64,000 bases of DNA from assembly GCA_038503035.1 (NCBI GenBank), contig JAVSML010024342.1:136684-200683 (forward strand), read 5' to 3'. Under the pieces are notes generated by a model, which did no database searches, was not told the DNA's origin, and worked only from the letters and a program-made list of their open reading frames with translations. Below, piece after piece: positions 1 through 12,649 of this stretch. Made by a program: the position numbers and the translations under genes. This DNA is from Crocodylus rhombifer. Lineage: Eukaryota > Chordata > Crocodylia > Crocodylidae. Position 1 is the first letter of the stretch; every line of letters begins with the position of its first letter.

Positions 1-2640
1 CTCCCCCCTCCAATCTGGAGTGAGATGCTGCTCCAGAAGTGTGGTGAATGTTTCTCCTTCCCTTCCGGTCTCCAGCTGCAGCCCTGCCAGCCCTCCATGA
101 TGCGAGTGTTGTTTGTTTTCACTCTCTCTGTCTGTTGTTGCAAGCTGCTTTTCTTGTTCTGACCTCCCCTGCCCAGCATGTAAGGCACCTCGGGGCTTTT
201 GTTTGTTCTCTCTCATGCCTTCACACATAGTTGACAAGGTTGTGTACTTTATAGGTATGTCATGTCAGAAAGTTCATATTTCTTTTGGTTTTGATGTGAC
301 TACAGGATTTCTGCATGGAACCAAATTGTGTTAAACTTTATTTTTTTTTGAGTTTGTAACTTATTGTGCATGTCAGTACACTGATATTGTGAAAGGTTAC
401 CTAGATTTCTCAGAAACAATGGATGTATATTTTGGCATGCAGTTAGGAGGAAGTTAGCTGTTAGAGTCCAGTTGCCTCTAATGAGATTTACCAATGCCTA
501 AGCCAATTTTGAAAACAGTAATCAGTTTCCTTAACAGCTTTTAGAAATATTATCCTGAAAGCTTTATTTTTCAGAATTGTGATGACTGGTATACACCAAA
601 GTAGTTGTAATGACTTGTTACAAATGAAGGTTGTACCATTCAGAAATATATTTTTAAATAAATCACCAGAATGGATGAATTATAATCCAAAATCCTGAAA
701 CAAAGCCCAGTGAAGTCAATCTTCATTGATTTCAGAGGATTCTGGATAAGGCTTCAAATGAATACTGTCTGGTGTTTTGTTAGTGCCAAATAAGGGTCTC
801 ATTAAAAATAGATTACTATCAGATATTCATAGAAATGATGAATCTCCTATGCAGCTCTTCCTTTCCTGGCATTAACATTTGCAGTTTAATAACTGGAAGA
901 GGTTTAATTTGATCATGCATAAAACAATTCAGTTATAGGCTAAATATGAAGTTATCACTTTCTTAGCTATACAGTTCTCAGACTGAGGTGATTTACTGAG
1001 TTCTGCAAATTAAAAAAAATCAAGCTAATAATAATAATGATGGTTAGATAGGTGGTATGCAAGAATTTTGAAAAAGCATGATCATATCACTTTTACATTA
1101 TGCTCCTTACTCTTCAGCCCCTTTGCTTAACCATCAGTCATCAGTTGCATTGTATATCAGTTACATTGTAAAACATTAATCATATTGGTGAACAACACTC
1201 CCTTGTACAAATCATCACCACTATGAATAAAAGGTAGCTGTGAGTGTGTAAGCTCTCTGAGGCAAGAACTAGCTTTCCTACATGACTGTACCACTGCCTA
1301 GCACAACAGCATTCCAATCTCTGACTGGGACAACCAGATCCCATTGTAATATAAATAATAATAATAATAATAGTCACTTCAGGTGGCCAGAAACCATGGG
1401 GCAGGCACAATATAATAATTAGATGGTTGAACATTTTTCATTATAGTTTTTTTCAATGGAAGTTTTTTTTATTGAGTCAACTGATTTTATGGGAAACATC
1501 CATTATCAACAACAAATAAAAATACAATAACGTTAATACACTTTTGGTTCAGGGTTTGTTGTTTTTCAGTTAATTTATTTTCATCTGATTTGGGGGTGTG
1601 GGAGGAGAGACAGGAGAGCAAGAAATCCCTAACCAGCTCTAATAATAACCTATACAGAACAGAAACTATCTCACAATAGGTCTGATTCTCTTTCTCAAGT
1701 CAGTCAGTGGAAGATTCCTTAGCTGGTTCCACACAGCTCACCTCCTACTGACAGATATCCTTTACCAATTGTCTTTCTTTTCAAAATCTAAAAGTCAAGA
1801 ATTTGCCAATGTCTCTTTAAAAATATTATCTTAAACATGTATAGCATCTAATTCTGCACTTCAAATTACTCCCACATATCCAAGTTGGATTAAAAGATGA
1901 TGATGATAAATTCTATTAAATAAAAACTGACAGATTACTAGAATTTCTAGTCTTCATGGTGTCTCTTAGAATATCTGCAAAGTCTTATCTATAAAAACCC
2001 AGGACGAATTTGTTTTTAAAATACTACAAGGCAACAAATCATAATAAAGTAGCATTTTAAGTACTGAGGAAACATATGGTTTTAATGTTTAATGAAATAT
2101 GGTTAATATACTGCTGTTTTAACTATTTACTTGACCTTTTTCAGTCTGGTTCATCATGTATTATTAAATGTTCTTAATAAGATATGTAGGGTATTGTGTG
2201 ATTTTATCAACCTACTGTTTGTGTAAATAGCATGAACAGTAATGATAAAATAATGCTCTCCCTAGAAGCATTATAACTGTGTATTTACCAGAAGCAAACA
2301 TTATGATTAAGTAGCTCTTTAGACCCTTTTGGAATCCATGTGGTGTATGCAAAATTTTTATTGACATTGATAGGAAATTTTTGCAAAGACTAAGCATGAG
2401 ATATTGTTATATACAGCATATTGTCACAGTCACATAGGCTTGGCTTCTCAATTACTGTACTAAGAGAAGCCCTAAACAATGCAGCTGACATATAATGGTA
2501 ATTGTGTATGTGAATGTAGAAAGCAAGATTTTCTTTAAACAGTTTTAAACAGTGTTGGCAGCACTGTGCAAAACAGCTTGACCCTGATTTAGGAAAACAT
2601 CTACATACAAAAAGGACACTTAAGCATGTGGATAACTTTG
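1..2640. other. Unassigned AT-rich sequence
   Basis: No coding region, LINE motif or terminal-repeat element is recognised here. The short open frames look like chance ORFs: they lack family motifs and overlap on both strands. A short run of ATA/AAT triplets lies near 1350-1370. The stretch could be intron or intergenic DNA; the sequence alone does not distinguish these. Confidence 0.6.
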
Positions 2641-2830
2641 AGAGGTAGTTATTCCTGTTAGTCTGAAATTAGGCAGAAGGCAGAGTAGATATGCACCTTA
2701 CAGACTAACTAAATAATATCAGTATAGATCATAAACTCTGGTGACCTCAAGTTCACATCAGACAGCATCTGCTGAAATGAGCTTAAGATAACCAAAACTT
2801 ATGCTATATATATATATATATATCTTATTT
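2640..2830. repeat. Degraded dispersed reptile-type repeat ending in a (TA)n run
   Basis: The segment contains a GCACCTTACAGACTAAC motif and, about 110 bases later, a degraded 'AACTTATGCT' motif. From memory, this pair resembles the ends of a repeat that is common in reptile genomes. It is followed directly by a TA dinucleotide run at about 2803-2823. No coding potential is seen. The family identity is uncertain because only short motifs match. Confidence 0.35.
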
Positions 2831-3059
2831 AGGTATCTTAATTCATGCATAAATGCTATAGAAGCCAGTGTAAGCATATGTTTAAAACTAAGCACATGTT
2901 AAAGAGTTCTTATTAGTAGGGCTGTGGCAGTGAACTTGCAGTGCCTGCCACTTTAAAACACTGGCTGCTTATATAAACACAGCAGTTTCCTGCTGGTAGC
3001 CAGGCAGAAGTCTTTCCTGGTTGGAAGGTTGTATGAAACATCTGGAGGTAAGGGCAGGA

Positions 3060-3240
3060 GTTTATGGGGATGGTTTGGAGGCTCCTGGTCCTAGGCATGA
3101 CCTAAAACTATACCCTGCCAGGGAAGGGTGGCCTGGTGGGGCTCCTAGTGGTGTGGGAGCCCCCAGGAAATGCTAGGTCAGTTACCTTTACAGTGAAAGG
3201 TGAGGAGGGGTGCCTTAACCTCAGCCCTCATCTTCAGGTG
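3060..3240 (+). mobile_element. Fragment of the window's hAT family (3' non-coding part)
   Basis: By eye this stretch aligns with the post-transposase non-coding region of the two larger hAT elements, at about 28085-28200 on + and about 61790-61930 on -. Shared landmarks in the same order are 'GTCCTAGGCATGAC', 'CCCTGCCAGGG', 'GCCTGGTGGG', 'CTAGTGGTGTG' and a late 'GTGAAAGGTG'. No transposase sequence or terminal inverted repeat accompanies it, so it is a truncated or heavily decayed copy. Ends are approximate. Confidence 0.7.
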
Positions 3241-3365
3241 GGCTTTGGAGGTAGCTGTGGAAATAGTGGGGCATGCACAGATAGCAGAGTGCTACCGGAG
3301 CCCAGCAGGGATATGAGATCCTAGAGACCCCAGAGAGGGTAGTGTGTGAGATGTAGGATGTGGTC

Positions 3366-3535
3366 CTGCACAGAGTAGGGCTGAATGGGAGTAGGCCTGA
3401 GGGGCTGTGCATGAGGGAGGCTGAGTAGGGCTGAACAAGGTGTAGGCCTGAAGGGTAGTCCCAGGGGTGCGTTGACTAGGGATGAACTGGGAGTAAGCCT
3501 GAAGAGCAGCACAAGGGCCAGCTCCATAAGTAATT
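3366..3535. repeat. Short tandem repeat, about 50-60 bp unit, roughly three units
   Basis: The phrase 'GTAGGGCTGAA...GTAGGCCTGA' recurs three times with variation at about 3376, 3426 and 3479. The unit is roughly 50-60 bases. The array lies directly downstream of the hAT fragment and may be part of the same or a neighbouring decayed element. Open frames across it on the - strand are products of the repeat. Confidence 0.55.
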
Positions 3536-4560
3536 CATCATACATGATGTGAAGGCCCCAGAGTGGGGCTAGGTGTAAAGGCCCTGGAGTGGGCACAGTA
3601 GGAACCTCAGGACTGGAGAGGAGGCCAAGATATGTCTGTGGACACCTGAGGCTTTAGTTGAGCCAGAGGCCAAGTAGGGGGCTCAGCCAGAGTGAGAGGG
3701 GAAAGTCCTGACTCTGGTAAGTCCTCCACTACTAAGAGGCCAAGTGTGGGTCAAAAGTAAGACCTGTAGTGAGCACAATGACCTGCTGCTCCAGGGGGCA
3801 GTGAGTCCCTGTGAGACCCTGGAGTGTCCATTGTGGTGTGGGGTGTAAGTATTTTGTGGATCCTATCTGTGCAGCATAGGCTGTGGTGTAGGAGAGGTTC
3901 AGAGCTGCAGATGGCACCCCTGGCATTGGGGCATATAGTGGGCAGTCTCTTACATTTACCACCCATTTAGAGGAACAGCAAAGTTGTGACTGGTGAGATT
4001 GGGCACACGGCCCCTTGGAGACAGGTGGGTGGGCTGGTAGGAGACCCAGCCTTGAGTGTGGCCCCTGTCACAAGGGCCCCCACTGATAAGTAATTTCTTT
4101 TGGTCATGAGGGTCCCAGTTCATCAATGCATTGAAATATGTTCAACTTTTAACAGTTACAGGTTAAATATTTCAGGGGCAGGCATTTTTTTGGTGTGTTT
4201 TTTTTTATTGGCCCAATGGCATGTTTGGGTTTAGACAAGCTTTGGAATGATAGGCATTTTTCTTTTTACCTCTCACTTGTTTAAGTACAACATCACTCCA
4301 ACGCTACCACAAAAGCTAAATACTGGTTTAAGCATTTTTTTTTTGAAGGAAGGATTAATTTTAAGAATGTGTTAAATGTGTTCTTAGATGCTTAACTAAA
4401 TTATGGTCACTAAGTGATGAATTGTGGTGGGGGAGGGAAATGCTTTTCTCTGCCATCTATCACCCTGTTCACAGAGTTCAACTATGTCTAAAATAAACTT
4501 GGGATGAAACCATAACTAGTTCCTGATACTGCTAAAACCTGGAATCCATTATTTTAGTTG
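3536..4560. other. Unassigned sequence
   Basis: The first half is G-rich on the + strand and the second half is AT-rich with short T runs. No recognised coding region, LINE motif or clear terminal repeats were found. Confidence 0.55.
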
Positions 4561-4564
4561 CTTT

Positions 4565-5360
4565 CTCAACTGTTCCACTGCTGGGAGGCAGTGGAAGTGG
4601 CAGAAGAAGCCAGGGCGGAGGAAAGCTGGGAACAGACAAGCAGTGATGGGTTGGGGCTAGGAGAGCTGACAGGGAAGAAAGTTGGAAGGCAGCGGAGGCA
4701 GGGTTGAGAAAGCCGGGACCAGGAGGAATGAAGGAAAGCTGGGGATGGGAGGAGCAAAGGAGGGCCAGGAGGTGGCAGAGGCAGAGGAGCAAAGGTAGGC
4801 TGGGGCTGGGAGAACCTGCAGGGGTGAAAACCAGGAGGCAGCAGATGCAGGAGAGAAAGCCAGGGCCAGGAGAGCCAGCAGGGAAGAAAGCTGGGCGGCA
4901 GCAGAGACAAGGGAGTGGAGGAAGGCTGGAAGACCTGGGAAAGTTGGCAGGGGTGAAAGCTGGGAGACAAGGGAGAGAGAGCTGGGGCTGGGAGGAGCAG
5001 AGAAGAGCCGGGTGGTGGTGAAGGGGAGGAGCGGAGGAAGACCAGAAACAGAGAAGAAGTGGTAGGCTGGGAGAGCCATCAGGGGTGAAATCCAGGAGGT
5101 GGTGGAGGCAGGGGAGAGAATGCCAGGGCCAGGAGGAGCGGAAGAAAGTCAGGAGGTGACGGAGACAGAGGAGTCAAGGTAGGTTGGGAGAGCCAAGAGA
5201 GCTGGCAGGGGAGAGAAAGCTGGGGCCAGGAGGAGCAGAGGAGAGCCAGGAGGCGGCAGGGGTTGAAAGAGCAAAGAGCTGGGGTGCTAAGAGACAGTGG
5301 AGGCAGAGGTTAGTGGAGAAAGAGCTGAAATGAGAGAGAGAGAGAGAGAGATGGGACAAA
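4565..5360. repeat. Purine-rich degenerate minisatellite
   Basis: The + strand is almost entirely purine-rich, built from variants of 'GCTGGGGCTGGGAGGAGC', 'GAGAGCCAGCAGGGG' and 'AGCCAGGAGG' with irregular period. It ends in a GA dinucleotide run at about 5333-5352. The strand asymmetry yields open frames up to 140 codons on the - strand that are Ser/Pro/Leu-rich. They have no domain features and should not be called as genes. Long polypurine tracts of this sort can form triplex or other non-B DNA. Confidence 0.8.
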
Positions 5361-5399
5361 GGTCAGAGAGGTGGGGGTTAGAGATTGGAGCAGGGCTGG

Positions 5400-6320
5400 G
5401 ACTGCAGTAAGACAAAACCCAATCTGAGGTTCCAAATAACAGTTTTATTAGACAGGCAATGCAATAAACAGACCACAAAGTTATTGCTTCACGCACACGC
5501 ACTTACACAATGGTAGCAGGGGAAGAAAAGCTTAATAGAGGGATTGAAGTCAACATCTATAGAAATAGAACTTGGGTCCCTTGCTTGGAGGGAAGATGTG
5601 TATGTTAGCTGAGAGTTGATCCTTGATGGCCAGTTGGGGTCTTCTCCAGTGAGGTGTTATCCAGGTGGGTCGCCAGCAGGGCCTCTGGGTGAATAGTTGG
5701 CATGGCATAGTGCTAGTCTGGATGGAGAGGGCATCCCAAGGAGGTCACACTCTACCACTCCTGTAATAGGAGTGGACTACCTGTGACTCGAATAGGGAGG
5801 ACATGCACAGGCAAGGGTGAGTCCTGCTGAGATGAGGACGTGCAGTTCCAGGTGTCCTCATTGCCCAATGTAGTACAATGGTGAAGTTGCTGGTTTCTGT
5901 TCTGTCTCTTGTTTCCATGTTGCTAGTTTCTTGGAGGATCTTTATCTTTCAAATGTTGTTTTTTGTCTCTAGTTCTGGGAGTAGGTCTGTGGTTTCGGGG
6001 AAAGGCAATGCAAGGTGGTGGTACAGTCGTTAAGCTGATGGTCTGGTCATTCAGTGCAAGCTATTTTTAGGCCTGCTACCGCTATGTCTCAAGCACTCTC
6101 ATTCATCCAGGGAACCAATCTGCATAGGAGGGATAGGCATGAGTCACAGTTACAACACAACTATAACAGGGCAGAGGACACTAAATGGAGTTTTGACAAG
6201 CCAAGATAGATACTTGACATTACTTTGGCTAACATACAGAAACAGGCCTAAATCATACAATATCAATATAAAACAGTAAAAATCAATGCAAACATAATAG
6301 GAATACAATATTCCTATTAT
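5400..6320. other. Unassigned sequence upstream of CR1; possible decayed LTR-type repeat
   Basis: No coding region is recognised. The stretch at 5430-5520 has a reverse-strand polyadenylation-like TTTATTAG motif and looks like repeat DNA, but I cannot name a family. A perfect 12-bp inverted repeat with a 3-base loop sits at 6294-6320, immediately before the CR1 begins. Confidence 0.4.
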
Positions 6321-6324
6321 GGGG

Positions 6325-8745
6325 GAATATTGACTCCCAAGGGGACACTTGCCTGCCTGTACATGAATGACAGGGGCTTGGGGAATAAGCAGGAGGAACT
6401 CATCCTCCTGCTTAACGCACGTAATTATGATGTCATAGGGATAACGGAGACCTGGCGGAACTCCACCCATCATTGGACCACAGGTATAGATGGCTATATG
6501 TTGTACAGGAGTGATCTAGTAGATAAAAGGGGCGGGGGTGTAGCGCTCTATGTCACCATCCACTGTAAAGCTGACAAGTCAGTCAGCAGCATAGAAATCC
6601 TTGACTTCAGGAAAGCCAACTGTGACAAGCTAAGGAAGCATGTCAGTGAGGCCTTAAGGACGATGACCCCAGGGAGAGGGGAGTCCAGGAAGAGTGGTTG
6701 CTCCTTAAGAGAGCGATCCTCAATGCACAAGCTAAGTCTATTCCATCTTGGAGGAAAGGCAGCAAGAGGGCACAGCAGCTTCTCTGGCTCTCCAGGGATC
6801 TAGCAGACCTCCTGAGGCTAAAAAGAAAGGCCTACAAAGGATGGAGGATGGGATTCGCCTCCAAGGACGAAAATTCTGCACTGGTTTGGTCCTGCAGGGA
6901 GCAAACCAAGAAAGTCAAGGCTGCAACTGAACTCCAACTAGCTTCAAGCATCAAGGACGATAAAAAGTCCTTTTTCAGATATGTGGGGAGCCAGAGGAAA
7001 AGCAAGGGCAACATTGGAACCCTACTGAACCAGATCTGACAACTGACAACCAGGGAAAAAGCCAACCTATTAAAAGGGTACTTTGCATCGGTCTTTCATC
7101 AGTCTCATGGGACGCCCATGCCTGCTACAGGACAGGGAGGTCTGGGTGAGGGTGATCCCCTGCCCTCCATCAATGCTGACCTCATGAAGGAACACATTGA
7201 GAGGCTGGATACCTTCAAGTCAGCGTGCCCTGACAATCTACACCCCAGGGTACTCAGGGAGCTGGCTAGCACTGTAGCCCAGCCTCTGGCACAGAACTTT
7301 GAAAACTCCTGGCGCTCTGGTGTATGGACTTCTTCCAGTCTTCAGGCACACATGGTGCCTATCTTCAAGAAAGGGAGGAAAGTGGATCTGGCTAACTATA
7401 GACCCATTAACCTGACTTCTATCCCAAAGACGATCTTTGAAAAGTTTAATTAAGAGGCCCATCCTTAATGGACTGGCCGAAGCCAATATCCTAAGGGATA
7501 GCCAGCATGGGTTTGTTACTGGTAGGTCTTGCTTGACCAATCTCATTTCCTTCTACGACTAGGTGACCTATCACCTGGACAAGGGAGAAGAGATTGATGT
7601 CCTATATCTTGACTTCAAAAAAGCCTTTAATGCAGTATCCCATGATCACCTGTTGGTGAAACTGGCCAATTGTGGCCTTGGGTCCACCACAATCTGCTGG
7701 CTGGGAAATTGACTCTGTGGTTGGACCCAGAGGGTGGTGGCTGATGGAAGTCAATTGTCGTGGTGCCCTGTGACCAGTGAGGTCCCCCAAGGCTCTATCC
7801 TTGGAGCCATATTGTTCAACATCTTCATTAATGATGTGGGCATTGGAGTCAGAAGCGGACTGGCAAAGTTCGCCAATGGCACTATACTTTGGGGCAAAGC
7901 ATCCATACCAGAAGACAGGAGGTGCTCCAGGCTGACCGTGACAGGCTCAGCGAATGGGCAGATGAGAATCTGATGTTGTTTAACACTGGAAAATGCAAGG
8001 TTCTCCACCTTGGGGCAGGGGGGGAACCTGCAGCATGTATATAGGCTCGGCAGTGTTACGCTGGCTAGCACTACGGAAGAAAGAGACTTGGGGGTCATCA
8101 TTGACCACAAGATGAACATGAGCCTTGCAGTGCAATACTGCGGCTAGTGAAGTGACCAAAATGCTGGCTTGCATCCGTAGATCCTTCTCAAGCAAATCCT
8201 GGGACGTCGTTCTCCAATTGTACTCGGCCTTGGTGAGGCCGCAGCTGGAGTACTGTGTCCAGTTTTGGGCTCCACAATTCAAAAAGGATGTGAAGAAGCT
8301 TGAGAGAGTCCAGAGAAGAGCCACATGCATGATCAGGAAAACAGACCTTACGATGACAGGCTGAGAGCCATGGGGCTCTTTAGCCTGGAAAAGCTCAGGC
8401 TCGGGGGTGACCTGATGGCCACCTATAAGTTTATCAGGGGTGACCACCTATATCTGGGGGAACCTTTGTTCACCAGAGCACCCCAAGGGATGACAAAGTC
8501 AAATGGTTATAAACTACTACAAGACCATTTCAGGTTGGACATAAGGAAGAATTTCTTTACGGTCCGAGCCCCTAAGGTCTGCCATCGGAGGTGGTTCAAG
8601 CACCTACATTGAATGTTTTCAAGAGAAAAGTGAATGCTTATGTTGCTGGGATCCTATGACCCCAGCTGACTTCCTGCCCTTCGGGCGGGAGGCTGGACTC
8701 GATCTTCCGAGGTCCCTTCCAGCCCTAATGTCTATGAAATTATAA
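6325..8745 (+). mobile_element. CR1 non-LTR retrotransposon, internally deleted, 3' end complete
   Basis: The element starts within the CR1 endonuclease (frame from about 6330, motif 'ACLYMNDRGLGNKQEEL', then 'VIGITETW') and continues through the reverse transcriptase to a typical CR1 3' end near 8735 ('CCTTCCAGCCCTAATGTCTATGA'). RT landmarks are 'CPDNLHPRVLREL' (about 7230), 'NYRPINLTS' (about 7395), 'DFKKAFNAVSHD' (about 7612), 'VPQGSILGAILFNIFIND' (about 7780) and the C-terminal '[12 protein letters not shown]' (about 8220). Compared with the longer copy at 10.6-13.9 kb, about 600 bases of endonuclease are missing at about 6565. The catalytic FADD motif reads FANG, and stops and frameshifts divide the reading frame. 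It is a dead copy, 5' truncated as CR1 usually is. Confidence 0.92.
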
Positions 8746-10560
8746 AATAATAAAAATCAATATCAAAATGGCAGGTCACTATTTACAATGATACATGGGC
8801 AATATAAAAGGGGCTTATTACAGTAATAGAATACAAGAGCTTATCCTGTGTTTTTTAGCTTAACTATGACTTATCACAACTACTTATAAGGAATGGAAAG
8901 GGCAGAGAGAAAGTCAGAAATGGCTGGGGAAGGGGAGGGAATGTAATTTTAAGGGTTTTTTGTTTGTTTGTTTTTTGTTTTGTTTGTTTTTAAAAAAACC
9001 TAAACAAAAATGGGGGTTTGGCTCTGCATGTCAACACTGATGTCTTACTGCAAAGCTGATTCATCAGCTCCACAGTACATGTCTCATGTAGATCCACCCA
9101 GTAAGTCAAAACTTCTCTACTGAGCATGTTCTTCAACTATGTTAGACCACAATACTTGAGCCAAACTTAAACCTTTCCAGTGTTAGTCCTTTATCAGTTT
9201 CTTTACCACAGCAAGTATAGCAGTACTTTAAATTCTTTAAAAATTCTATTAACGGGTTCTGCTTTCCTTCCAATAATTCACTTCCTTGTCAGGTAAGGCT
9301 TATCTCTATATTTCATTAACAAATAAACAGATGACTAGGTGCTTAATTATTTTTTTTTTTTTTTTTAGTAACTAGAGTATTTCACAACTACTACACACTT
9401 GTTGCCAGCAGCCTACAAAAAGCGCAACTGCCTCATCAGATCCATCTCAAACTGGCTGAAATATGCACAGATTACTGACTACAGGGCTAAATTGTAATTG
9501 CATGTAAATCAGCTCTATTCCAATGGAGGAATACCAAATTATACTGAGTGATAATCTGATTAAAAGTATGAGTCTGATGTCAGGCAAGCTCAGATCAAGC
9601 AAAATAATTTTTGTGGTTATACATAGTTTGACTAAAATTAAATGTCATGCGTGACTGACTGCATCCAAACCTATTGTTTTGAAGAGCTTCCTCCTACACC
9701 CCACACAAGGGAAGAAGTTTAAAATACAAAAAAACACTTGGGGCCCATATCGCTATCCTTTCTGAATCTGTTCAAAATTATTGTTCATGGCAATTGGTAG
9801 ATTAGGCAGATTGTAGTAGAATGAAGAGGAAAACCTCAGCTAATGGATGAGTAATGAGAGATGCTGCCAGCAATGATGTGGAGAGGGAAGAGGAAGCTAG
9901 TTCTCTTTGTGTCACTTGAGTTCAATCTCTTGCTGCAGCATGACAGCGGTACTTCAGGTGAAAAAATAGTTAACCAATTAAATGAGCTCCTTTATCCTCC
10001 TTCTCCATGGACTTATTTATTGAGATATATGCCTTTACAGATTTAGTCTGTATTCAGCAAACTGTGTGGTCCTAACCATAACTTAGAGCCACCTTAGGAA
10101 TGTTTTAACTTGTACTGAATCTAAAAGGTTCTTCTAGATGCCAGCCATCACTGGGGCACTGAGGTACCCTGGCCACACCCATTATTTAGTGTAAGAATCG
10201 GGCTAAAGGAATAATACAGAAATTATACTGGTCTCTTTCAATCCTCCAGGGATTTCTGCCATATTAAGGCATCTTCCTTGGAGCTTTTGAAGTTGTGATT
10301 ACTTCAAAGTGCAAAGTAACAAAGCAATGTAGAACAGTCATACTGGGGCTGACAGTCCAGACCAATATCACAAAACAAACTGCAGAGGATAATTCTCTAT
10401 CCTAGCTATAGCATGGAAACTTTTTACTTAAAACTTTTCCCCATAGTTTCTGTCTGACAAAATGATTTGGCTCTAGATATGATACTGTCCAGCAGAATTG
10501 TGAGCCGGGGGGAGGAGGAATTGAAGCCAAGACACACGCATAAAAAGAACTAACCTTTCT
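8746..10560. other. Unassigned AT-rich sequence
   Basis: Nothing recognisable was found. Short homopolymers and a GTTTGTTTGTTTT run lie at 8955-8990 and a T run at 9350-9366. No domain, terminal repeat or LINE signature was seen. Confidence 0.6.
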
Positions 10561-10641
10561 CTTTCATAGATTTTCATAGACATTTGCGCTGGAAGGTACC
10601 CCAGAGGATCGAGTCCATCTCCCTGCCCCAGGGGCAAGAAG

Positions 10642-12600
10642 TCAACAGGGATCATAGGATCCCTGTGTATCCCAGAAAGATACACATCCAAACATGTCTT
10701 TGAAGGTGTTCAAAGTGGGCACTTGAACCACCTCCAGCAGCAGTCTATTCCAGACCTTGGGGGCTTGGACAGTGAAGAAGTTCTTTCTTATGTCCAGCCT
10801 GAATTGGTGACAGTGGAGTTTGTGACTATTCGATCTTGTCATCCCTTGGGGGGCTCTGGTGAACAGACATTCAGCCAGATCCTGATGAGCATCCCTGATA
10901 AACTTATAGGTGGTGTCCAGATCACCCCTGAGCCTGCGCTTTTCCAGGCTGAATAACCCCATTGCTCTCAGCCTCTTATCATAAGGTCTGTTTTCCTGAC
11001 CTCTAATCATGCACGTGGCTCTTCTCTGCACCCTCTCAAATTTCTCCACATCCTTTTTGAATTGTGGAGCCCAAAACTAGATGCAGTACTCCAGCTGTGG
11101 CCTAACCAAGGCCGAGTACAGAGAGAGAATGACATCCCGAGATCTACTTGAGAAGAATCTATGGATGCAAGCCAGCTTCTTGGTTTCTTTACTAGCCACA
11201 GCATCACACTGAAGGCTCATGTTAATCTTGTGGTCAACCATGACCCCCAAGTCCCTTTTATCTGTAGTGCAAACCAGCATAGCACTACCAAGCCTATAAG
11301 CATGGTGCAGGTTTTTCCTCCAAAGGTGGAGAACCTTGAATTTTTCAGGGTTGAACAACATCAGGTTCTTGTCTGACCATTTCATGAGTCTGTCCAGATC
11401 TGCCTGGGTCACCCTCCTATCCTTATGTGTGGATGCTTTACCCCAGAGTTTGGTGTCTTGGCGAACTTGGCCAGTCTGCTTCTGACGCCAATGTCCACAT
11501 CACTGATGAAGATGTTAAATAGTATAGGGCCTAGGACAGAGCCTTGTGGGACCCCACTGGTCACAGCACACCAAGACTTATTGGCTCCCATCGACCACCA
11601 CCCTCTGGGTCCTACCACAGAGCCAGTTCCCTAGCCAGTGGATCAAGGTGACGACAAGACTGCAATTAGCCAGTTTAGCCAAGAGGTGATCATGGGATAC
11701 CAGATTGAAGGCTTTTTTTTAAAGTCGAGGTATACGACATCTATCTCTTTCCCCCTTGTCCAGGTGATAAGTCACCTGGTCATAAAAGGAAAAGAGCAAG
11801 ACCTACCCACAACAAACCCATGCTGGATATCCCTCAGGATATTGCCTTCAGCTAGTCTGTTAAGGATAGCCTCCTTGATAATCTTTTCCAAGACCCTCCC
11901 CAAAACAGAGGTCAGGCTGATGGGCGTGTAGTTTGCCAGATCTACTTTCCTCCCTTTCTTGAACATGGGCATGACATTGGCCCTCTTCCAATCATTGGAA
12001 ACTTCACCAGAGTGCCAAAAACTCTCAAAGATCTGTGCCAGGGGCTGAGCTATGATGCTCGCCAGCTCCCTAAGTAGCCTGGAGTGTAACCCATCAGGGC
12101 TGGCTGACTTGAAGGTATCCAGCCTGTCAAGGTGTTCCTTCACAACATCAGCTTCAATAGAGGGCGAGGAATCTCCCTCACCTGGGCCTCCTGTACCCAT
12201 AGTGGGCAGGGCCATCCCATGGAACTGGTGAAAAACTGATGCAAAGTACCCATTTAGCAAGTTTGCTTTTTCCTGGGCGTCAGTTGTCAGTTGCCCCATC
12301 TGGTTTAGCAGAGGTCCAATGTTGCCCTTGCTTTTCCTATGGCTCCCCACATATCTAAAAAAGGACTTTTTATTGTCCTTGATATTTGTAGCTAGCTGGA
12401 GTTCCATCACAGCCTTGGCTTTCCTGATTTTGCTCTCTGCAAGTCTGGACTAAAGGAAAGTATTCCTCCTTGGTGGTGGTTCCAGTCCTCCATCCTTTGC
12501 AGGTCTTCCTTTTAAGATGCAGGAGGTCCACCAGTTCCCCCGGACAGCCATGGGGGCTGCTTTTCCTCCAAGATGGGATGGACTTTTGCTTGTGCATCTA
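10642..12600 (-). pseudogene. CR1 ORF2 reverse transcriptase (decayed)
   Basis: Open segments at 11772-12410 (212 codons), 11409-11618, 11077-11412 and 10642-11049 form consecutive RT blocks. Landmarks are 'KSFFRYVGSHRKSKGNIGPL', 'FKSASPDGLHSRLL', 'NYTPISLTS', '[19 protein letters not shown]', 'LHLWRKNLHHAYRLGSAML', 'DLGVMVDHKINMS', '[14 protein letters not shown]' and 'FRLDIRKNFFTVQAPKVWN'. The order and content match the CR1 RT plus its C-terminal extension. The catalytic Asp pair is destroyed by a frameshift in the FADD region. Premature stops divide the segments. Confidence 0.9.
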
Positions 12601-12649
12601 GGATTACTCCCTTGAGGAGCAACCATTCATCCTGAACCCCCACCTCCAT

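Noticed and set aside
4566..5079. Open frames of 134 and 140 codons on the - strand, and 105 codons on +
   Set aside because: They lie entirely within the purine-rich minisatellite, are Ser/Pro/Leu- or Gly/Arg-rich, and overlap each other on both strands. They reflect strand composition, not coding.
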